Positions 57,506-64,000 of a stretch of 64,000 nt of DNA are shown piece after piece. A program made the translations under genes and the position numbers. The notes under the pieces are model-generated. The model saw only the letters and a list, made by a program, of their open reading frames with translations, did not search any database and was not told where the DNA came from. The stretch covers positions 17,327,469 through 17,391,468 of the forward strand of contig NC_133538.1 in NCBI RefSeq assembly GCF_048544455.1, in the 5' to 3' direction. This stretch comes from Silene latifolia (taxonomy: Eukaryota > Streptophyta > Magnoliopsida > Caryophyllales > Caryophyllaceae). The first letter of the stretch is position 1. Each line of letters opens with the position of its first letter.

Positions 57506-57957
57506 ATGAGTGACGTAAATCGACGATAGCGAAGGTCCCGACAAGGCAGAAATCGATGAAGCCAAACGGACGTCTGATCCCTCACGATAGAGTTGATCGA
57601 CACAAGGACAAATTTAGAGGCGGCTTAACCCGTGAAGAGGCCTTAATAAGAGAGGTCGACAGTGTAAAGGCACGATTGAAGGTTGCTTTGAACTTCAAAA
57701 TGAACGTATGCGTGAAGCGTTGAAGGAAAAGAAAAATAGGAACTACACGAAAGCCGACATGGACAATCAATTCATTCTTTGGTGTGAATGCTCGAGGAAG
57801 TATTACACTGAAGCCGATATTTCAATCTCTGGCCATTGGACACCGATTCAAAAGTCATGGAACTTATGGAAGCATACAAAAACCCTTTTGAGGATGAGTC
57901 GGTGGAAGTTGAGAGCATTGTCCAAGGACCGGCGCAGCGCCGTCGAGAAATAGAATA
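57506..57957 (+). pseudogene. Small charged, coiled-coil reading frame of unknown function
   Basis: An acceptor ATGCAG (57499-57504) precedes an ATG. Pieces in three frames read as one charged protein: RVDRHKDKFRGGLTREEALI, SVKARLKVAL, then ELQNERMREALKEKKNRNY, DNQFILWCECSRKYY, and finally LMEAYKNPFEDESVEVESIV before a stop at 57955. At least two frame shifts (near 57690-57715 and 57850) break it. I do not recognise the family. It lies between a FAR1-like and a Ulp1-like gene and shares their flanking repeats, so it may belong to the same mobile unit. Confidence 0.45.
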
Positions 57958-59040
57958 AAGATATAAAAATCTAACGATGATGATCCAGGGCTGCTGCTTT
58001 TAAATATGTTTAAAATATTTATTGCTTTAAAAATAATGGCTTTAATATTTTAGAACGTTAATGTTTATTATGTAAGTACTATCTTTAAGTGCTATTTACT
58101 ACTATTTTTAAGTAATGTTGGAATAACAGAAGTCTTTGCCAGAATAATAGTGCAATAACAGCATAATAACTGCTAATTATGCAGAATAAAACTACAATAA
58201 CAGCAGAATAATGGTAGAATAACAGTGTAATAAAAGCAGTCTAAACCACTGCTTTTACACTTGACTAAATTTACACTTGAATAAAAATGAATAGTTTTAA
58301 CAAAATAATGCTGGACTAACAGTGGAATAACAGCAGAATAAACTAGTCCTTTTGTGGAATAATACTACAATAACAGCAGAATAAACTACTTGTTATGCGG
58401 AATAATAGTGCAATAACAGAAGAATAACGGTGCAATAACAATAGAATCATAGTTGAAGAAAAACAGCCATTGACAGTTGAATAGAAAATGCATATTCTTC
58501 GTAGAAATTGGATAGTGTTTGTAAACCTTAATTAAACTAGTGGAATAACAACAAAATAAGTGTAGACTAATAGTACAATAACAGCAGAGTAGCTGCTTAT
58601 TATGCGGAATAATACTGCAATAACAGCAGAATAATGGTAGAATAACACTGGCAAAAACGCAGTCTAAACCACTGCTTTTACACTTGACTAAATTTACACT
58701 TGAATAGAAATGGATATTGTTTCTAGAAAACAAAGGTAATAAGAAAGCTTAATTAGACTAAAATAACTGTAGACTAATTGTGCAATAACAGCACAACAAA
58801 TTGCTCATTATCCCGAATAACGTGAATAACAATGGGATTAGAGTAAAAATGGATGGTATTTGAAAAAAGTACAAGTAATATGAAAACTCAATTAAATTAG
58901 AGTACACACGGAATAACACTAGAGTAATACGGGAATAACAAAGACAATAAACTAGTAATTATACGAATAACAAAGGCAATAACAAAGACACTAATAGTTT
59001 AACAACACAGTTTACACTAACTTAGTCCGACTTCCCCCGG
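57958..59040 (-). repeat. Degenerate ATAACAG repeat array between the genes
   Basis: About 1 kb in which AATAACAG, GCAGAATAA and TGCAATAACAG recur dozens of times, with a longer duplicated block (58190-58290 versus 58620-58720, both with TCTAAACCACTGCTTTTACA). On the minus strand the words read CTGTTATT, the same sense as in the introns of the flanking genes. Confidence 0.8.
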
Positions 59041-59049
59041 ATACACAAC

Positions 59050-60638
59050 AGTCAAAAAGGTACTACATTCATGACGATGCCTCGACTCTTCACTACCAAA
59101 GAGATGATTGGGGTTGCACTTCGGGGGCACTTCGCAACTTGTTCCTTCGCGCCAAACCCAACGTCTTTGGCCTTTCGATCTCACAAGCCGTCACTTTGTC
59201 AAGAACTACTTGCCTATGAAGATTAATATCCGCCAAGATCGAAACCGACATTTCAACACGAAGCTTGACGAGCAATCTTCTTTGTGAAGATTGCACTCAA
59301 ACACGCTTCCACCATATTCCGCCATCGTGTACAAAGAAGAAACACCCCGACTCCGAATTCAGCAGTTCCTTCTTTTTCCATTTAAAAGGCACATCAACGA
59401 TTTCGAAATTGCGGCAATCTTCAGACTTCAGAACATTATGAACCTCCATAAAAACGTACATATAGTTTGCCACAATCTCGGCCAATCTTCTGTAATCGAC
59501 TATTTGCTTAGAATCGTGAGTCATGTTGTCCAAAATATCAATCGATTCATTCAAAAAGTTGATGCAGAAACAAGAGTAGTGATCATTGTACAGAATCGGC
59601 ACAAACACAAGGTCGGAGTTCAGACGACATCTTCCATTGCAGGAATCAAAAAACACATTCCAGAATGCCAACAGCTTCTTACCCGGACCGTCAAGAGGAC
59701 TTGAGGAATCAAAGTTCTCTAAGAGTGAATAAAGAGGATCCTTCAAAACAGAAAGCATAAACAACCAAAAATAGTGCACAAGTGTTAACTTTATATCAAT
59801 ATTTATGAGTCAATCTGTAGGTAATAACGCAAAATAGCAAAGGAAAAAACAAAATACCATATGACGAACTCCGAAAAACATTGAGCTTGGTTCTGAGCGT
59901 TCCTCAAACTCCAACGAATTCAAAAGAATTGACCAAACATAAACTACTCTTGTTGTCATCATAGCAGCTGCATCTACAATGGAAACAATATCCCCCTTGT
60001 CCAAAAACACGCCGACCTCGTCGTTGTACAACACTAACATCTCACTGCATTCACAAAAAATAACATATGATGAGAACAAGTGGGATTACAAAGTGGTATA
60101 ACAAGAATAACAGTTCAATAACGAGAACAATAACAAATAAATAATAGTGGTATAACAATGTTAATAACAAAACGGGATTGATAAAGGATTACACTCGACT
60201 AACAATGAATAATAGTGGTATAACAGTAGAATAACAGGTCAATAACAACAGAATAACAAAGGGACCTAACAGTGAAATTAGACGACTCGCTAGGTTGACA
60301 AAATAACAGCATAATAACAGCAGATTAACAGCAGACTAACAGTGGGAAACAGAAAGACTAACTGAACAGGAACACCACAATCAAAGAAATAAAAATCGAC
60401 ACATACTCTTCTTTCAACTGAGCGTCTTCACGAAGAACAAAGTCCACCACTTGCTTTCGCACCTTCAGCATCTTCGAGAACTGTTTTTTGTTCTTCCGAA
60501 ACAAATCCGACACCGCAACAAACCTACTGTCCTCTGGCCCGCAATCCATAGAGCAACCCAGCCAGTCGTCTGCCTTACCCCTTTTACGACTACCCAAAGC
60601 CGACTTTGGACTCAAGGGGCTATCCACACCCCTGCTTC
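59050..60638 (-). pseudogene. Ulp1-type (C48) cysteine protease-like gene, cut by an LTR element
   Basis: Minus-strand exons: 60407-60638 (KRGKADDWLGCSMDCGPEDS; donor GTATGT at 60406), about 59858-60057 (EMLVLYNDEVGVFLDKGDIV; acceptor TGCAG) and about 59297-59800 with the protease core. In the 160-codon core frame LVFVPILYNDHYSCFCINF gives the catalytic His (H67), SIDILDNM the Asp (D84) and ESGCFFFVH the nucleophile Cys (C146). The C-terminal piece (59093-59296) is in another frame. Ulp1-like proteins remove SUMO/ubiquitin-like tags; captured or transposon-borne copies are common in plant Mutator-like elements. The first exon runs into the LTR at 60639, so the gene front is severed. Confidence 0.72.
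60060..60400 (-). repeat. ATAACAG repeat in Ulp1-like intron
   Basis: AATAACAG, GTATAACA and GCAGATTAACAGCAG recur over about 300 bases inside the intron between the first two Ulp1-like exons; as CTGTTATT it again has the sense of the transcript. Confidence 0.75.
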
Positions 60639-61916
60639 TGTAATACCCGTCCTTTTAGGGACCCTTTGACCAGCATTGACTGACCTTGGGAGCGGGAATA
60701 GTCTTAGAAAAGTGTGCCAAAACTATCTTTTGGTGCGTGTTAAGGGTGGTACTCGATAGAGTAGAGGCCACTCGATCGAGTAGCTAGGTTACTCGATCGA
60801 GTAGGGGGCTACTCGATCGAGTATGTTGGGTACTCGATCGAGTACCGAGTTTTCAGCGAGGGTTTTATATCGCGTTTTGTTAAATCCGCAAATCACTTCC
60901 GCCACTTTCCTCCTATCCTTCAGTCGCCTCTTTCCCTTCCCTTCACCTCAAAACCTCCATGGAAGCCTTTTGATGATCCTTGTGCTTTAGGGGAGCGCCT
61001 CTTGGGTCGGGTAGCGGTCTCTTGCTGAGTTTCCTCTCTAATAGGTATGTCATAATCATCATCCGTGTCCTTGTTCTTCATAGTTAGGGTTGCTTATTAG
61101 TAATATAGAATTGTGTTGTGGTTATAGGCTTGCTTGGTCACCGGACAGGGTTGTCCAGTCGGCATGGATTGGTTGCGGTTGCTTAAAGGTAGGTTCGCCT
61201 ACTCGGTTTACGTAGATGGTCTAGTGTGTCGGTCGTTGTAGTGGTATTGTGGTCGTTGATGTAGTAATTGTATTATGATTGTGGTTGTGATCGTTGTCTA
61301 TGATTCGTGAGGCGTGGCCTCGGCTGAGTGGGGTCACTTGCGGGAGTGGCTTCACGCCCTAGTTTCGCCCTTCGTGGAACCCGCCACGGAAGGGATGTGC
61401 ACATTAATGGACAGGGTTATCGCTCGGCATGATGAGCGGGGATTTGGTGGGTACGGCTGCGGTCCCCCAGCGCGGACTAGTCCAAAGGTGGACGATCGAT
61501 GAAGATGGTTGGTTGGATTATCGTGATTGTGTGTGTGAGATCGCCAAAGATCGTATTGTGTTGATAATTGTAGTTGTTATTGTCGTGTCGTATCTCGATC
61601 TTCGACCTTGTATGGTTGTTTGTTTGTTATGTGTCCGCCGTGATCCCTTATGGTGAGCAATCGGTCTTAGCAGTGTTGATGTTGTTGATAGGCGGAGTCC
61701 GGGCGGGGATGAGTCTTCACGAGATTCGATAGTCATAGCGAGTAGTCTCTGAGTTGTATCTTTTATATAGCTTGTTGGTTTAAATCACTTGTAATACAAT
61801 ATTATAGTTCTTTTATTGACGTTTGATTATTACTGTCCTCGGGCAACCGAGATGGTAGCGCCCTTATATGCTAAGGAAGGCCTGGTTAAGGCTCCTCTGA
61901 ATATGGGGGTGTTACA
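60639..61916 (+). repeat. 5' LTR of a chromovirus-like Ty3/gypsy element
   Basis: A 1278-base LTR starting TGTAATACCCGTCCTTTTAG and ending ATGGGGGTGTTACA. It is followed after three bases by the full primer-binding site TGGTATCAGAGC. TGTAATACCC ends with an initiator-Met site are typical of Tekay/Del-type chromoviruses. A cluster of five TACTCGATCGAGTA-like palindromes lies at 60750-60845. The partner LTR is not in the window, so age and duplication cannot be read. It interrupts the Ulp1-like gene. Confidence 0.75.
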
Positions 61917-61919
61917 AAG

Positions 61920-61931
61920 TGGTATCAGAGC
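61920..61931 (+). other. Primer-binding site (initiator-Met tRNA type)
   Basis: TGGTATCAGAGC, three bases after the LTR end. Confidence 0.85.
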
Positions 61932-64000
61932 GACGATTTTGGAACCTGTAACAAATGAACATAATGAACGTAGGGAGTCTAATAAAATGAACCTGGTGTA
62001 TGTGTAATGGGAGCCCCAGCTGATGCTAGATTTTGGGTGAGTAGGCTCCCTCATTTCAAAATCTCGGCCCCATGACGCTTAAGCCAGTCACATGGTATGG
62101 GAATGTAGAGTCCTTGCGTCTATGTGTGATATGTATGTTAACCGTGCCGGAGCTACCTCCGGTTAGGTCTTTGTTAGAAGTTAGTAGGGGTGTGATGGTA
62201 GAATTTGGGCCGTGTAAGGTAATTGTCGATGAGATTATTGAAGTTCTTTGAATGATTAGCAAGCTTATAGGATGGTTATGAGATATGTGACGAAGGTTTA
62301 CGTGATAGAGATGCGTGAAAATGTGGAATCGAATGTCGTGACATGAAGAGTGAACATGTAGGTGTTTGCTAAAAGTTAATGATGACGGAAGTTGTAAGCG
62401 AGTTTATAAATCCTACCGTAATTACTATGATGATAGTTATAGTATAGTTGAGTAATAATCCGAATCATAGCATATGGCATTGTGTATATGCTTTGCTAAT
62501 CAGTTGAAATTTTTCCGCTGCGTAATATTTGATTAGTGCAAGATGAATTGCTTAGGATAGAATGTAAGACATGATTGAACAATTGTTTGAAAAGTGTGTA
62601 TTTATGTGATAAGTGAAAGAAAGAATTGAGGTGAATTATATGCTTCAAATTGGAGTGAATATGAGTTTAGTAGTAAGATGTATAGTAAGTTCAAGTACAA
62701 TATGATGACGTGAATATGTTTATGGAACATTCGGTAGCAGGTGAACCGAGTTGGGTAGTTGTGTAGCGTAAGGTGGCATACGCCTTGTTAGTAAGGCGAT
62801 ACGTTGTGCGTGACTAATGATTGTAAAACGTGATCGAAGGTGATAATTAGTGCCGAATTCCGAACTTAGTTTGGAATCGACACGCGGTGTTGTTTTGCAG
62901 GTATCTTTGATTTACTTCGTACTTTTGACCGAGTACTTGACTATACTTGACTGAGTGCGGGTGTTTACTGGACCGAGTAGACCTCACTCGATCTAATTAG
63001 GAAGCTATGATGTCGGGATGTGAGAAAATCCCTGCAGATACTCGACGATTTAGCTCCTACTCGATCGAGTAGGGTGGTACTCGATCGAGTACCTCAGGCA
63101 CTCGATCGAGTAGGTTACAGACAATAATCCTACGGGTTTTCTAAAACCCTTAATCTTTCTATTTCTCAACCTTCTTCCCCTATATTTCGAAACACCTAAA
63201 CCTAAGCTTCTCTCAAATCCTTATTTCCTCTCAAATCTTCTCATACTCTTGGGTTAGTAGTGATTCTTGGGGTTAATTTCCTTGCTTATTTTCGTTCCTT
63301 TACTTTATCACTTAATTAAGGTATGATTTCTTCTCTATTTCTATGTTTTTATGCTTTAAACTTGTTGAGGATGGTTATGTAATCTGAAATTTCCGATTTG
63401 TATGGTTATATTGTTGCTTTTAATGGTTGAAATATGATTCACATGCCCACTTTTCGTGTTTGTTGGTGATTAAATGCTGTAAATTAGATTAGAAATTTTT
63501 AATTAGGGGGCCGAAAATTCTAGGGTTTACAAAATTGAAATTGATTTTGATTGATTTACATTGATTAGATGATGGAATTAAGTATCATACATTGTTTATA
63601 TCATGTGGGAGAAAGAATTTTGACGATTTTCACCTTAAAAAGTTGCCTTAAAATTCCGTTTTAAAAGTGCCTTAAGTGGAAATTCGTGATTTACATGTGG
63701 AATTTGACATTGTATGTGAATGCTTAATTAAAGGTTGAACTCCAATTTGATAATAATGAGGATAAATGATGAAGAACAGGTCGAAATAGTCACAGCTGTA
63801 GAGACCGTCTGACAACTTACCTGGGTTAATTTCTTTTTCTAATATTGAAGATGATGGTCATATGTCCTAAATTACTTCTCTGCGAACTTGTATGCTTGCC
63901 TCACATGTGTTTAGTAGTGTGTTGGAACAACCTTAGAGTCATACTAGGATGTTCGAATTTGCTGAGTAAATGTGTTCACATGTCAAATTTTCATAATTAC
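61932..64000 (+). mobile_element. Internal sequence of the chromovirus-like element, no coding domain seen
   Basis: Two kilobases downstream of the primer-binding site contain no recognisable gag or pol. At 63060-63115 a second cluster of CTCGATCGAG palindromes is followed by GGTTTTCTAAAACCCTTAAT and a CT-rich leader, which resembles the region after the first cluster in the LTR. This could be LTR-derived or another related element without a visible head. Either a non-autonomous (LARD-like) element or a mosaic; I cannot decide. Confidence 0.45.
63058..63115. repeat. CTCGATCGAG palindrome cluster
   Basis: Three copies: CTACTCGATCGAGTAGG, GTACTCGATCGAGTACC and GCACTCGATCGAGTAGG. Same motif type as 60750-60845. 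Confidence 0.85.

Noticed and set aside
61314-61656. Open frames inside the chromovirus-like LTR
   Set aside because: Short, without domains, and inside a clearly bounded LTR.

Overview
This is plant nuclear DNA. It holds an intron-bearing CYP72-type cytochrome P450 remnant, a NAC-domain gene, a plant-style CHCH protein gene, FAR1-type genes, Stowaway MITEs and many LTR retrotransposons of plant lineages (Tat, Athila, Ale-like copia, chromovirus-like). It is a eudicot by impression, and I lean weakly to Caryophyllales. The sequence alone does not prove that.

Layout. Positions 1-39826 are one nested block of LTR retrotransposons. A copia element on the minus strand (5' LTR at 39523-39826, body at 4409-9090, 3' LTR remnant at 4331-4408) is the oldest visible layer. 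A Tat-lineage element (A, plus strand, 9091-39513) entered it beside its primer-binding site. A related Tat element (B, minus strand, 1-4330, running off the left edge) entered its 3' LTR. Element A was then hit twice: an Athila-like gag-protease element (D, 10160-18632) sits in its gag, and a fuller Athila-like element (E, minus strand, 21419-33538) sits in its reverse transcriptase region. LTR pairs differ by roughly 1-2.5 % by eye, so all layers look young (on the order of one to two million years, depending on the rate used).

Positions 39827-43191 hold the 3' exons of a CYP72-type P450. They are broken by a frameshift, a lost splice donor and a small non-autonomous LTR (TRIM-like) insertion inside an exon. 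The copia block lies just upstream of the first visible exon, so it may sit in an intron whose upstream exon is outside the window.

Positions 43192-52600 are gene-bearing but repeat-rich: a NAC-like gene (minus), a LINE reverse transcriptase remnant (plus), a twin-CX9C (MIC19/CHCHD3-like) gene (minus) with a probable long 5'-UTR intron, several MITEs, a Helitron end and simple repeats.

Positions 52780-60638 hold a decayed FAR1/Mutator-type transposase gene (plus), a small unknown coiled-coil reading frame (plus) behind a duplicated TATA promoter, and a Ulp1-type (C48) protease-like gene (minus). Their introns and spacers share an unusual ATAACAG/CTGTTAT repeat, which suggests one large Mutator-like unit. 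A Ty3/gypsy LTR element starts at 60639, inside the Ulp1-like gene, and sequence related to it fills the window to 64000.

Most interesting signals: (1) a TCGATCGA-centred palindrome, usually in close pairs, planted at matching places in two Athila-like elements and, in a different context, in the chromovirus-like LTR, with strong local divergence between the two LTRs of element E; (2) three hairpin plus polypurine modules at conserved spacing in the 3' regions of D and E; (3) the transcript-polar ATAACAG repeat of the FAR1/Ulp1 locus. I saw no complete new biological system that I could defend.
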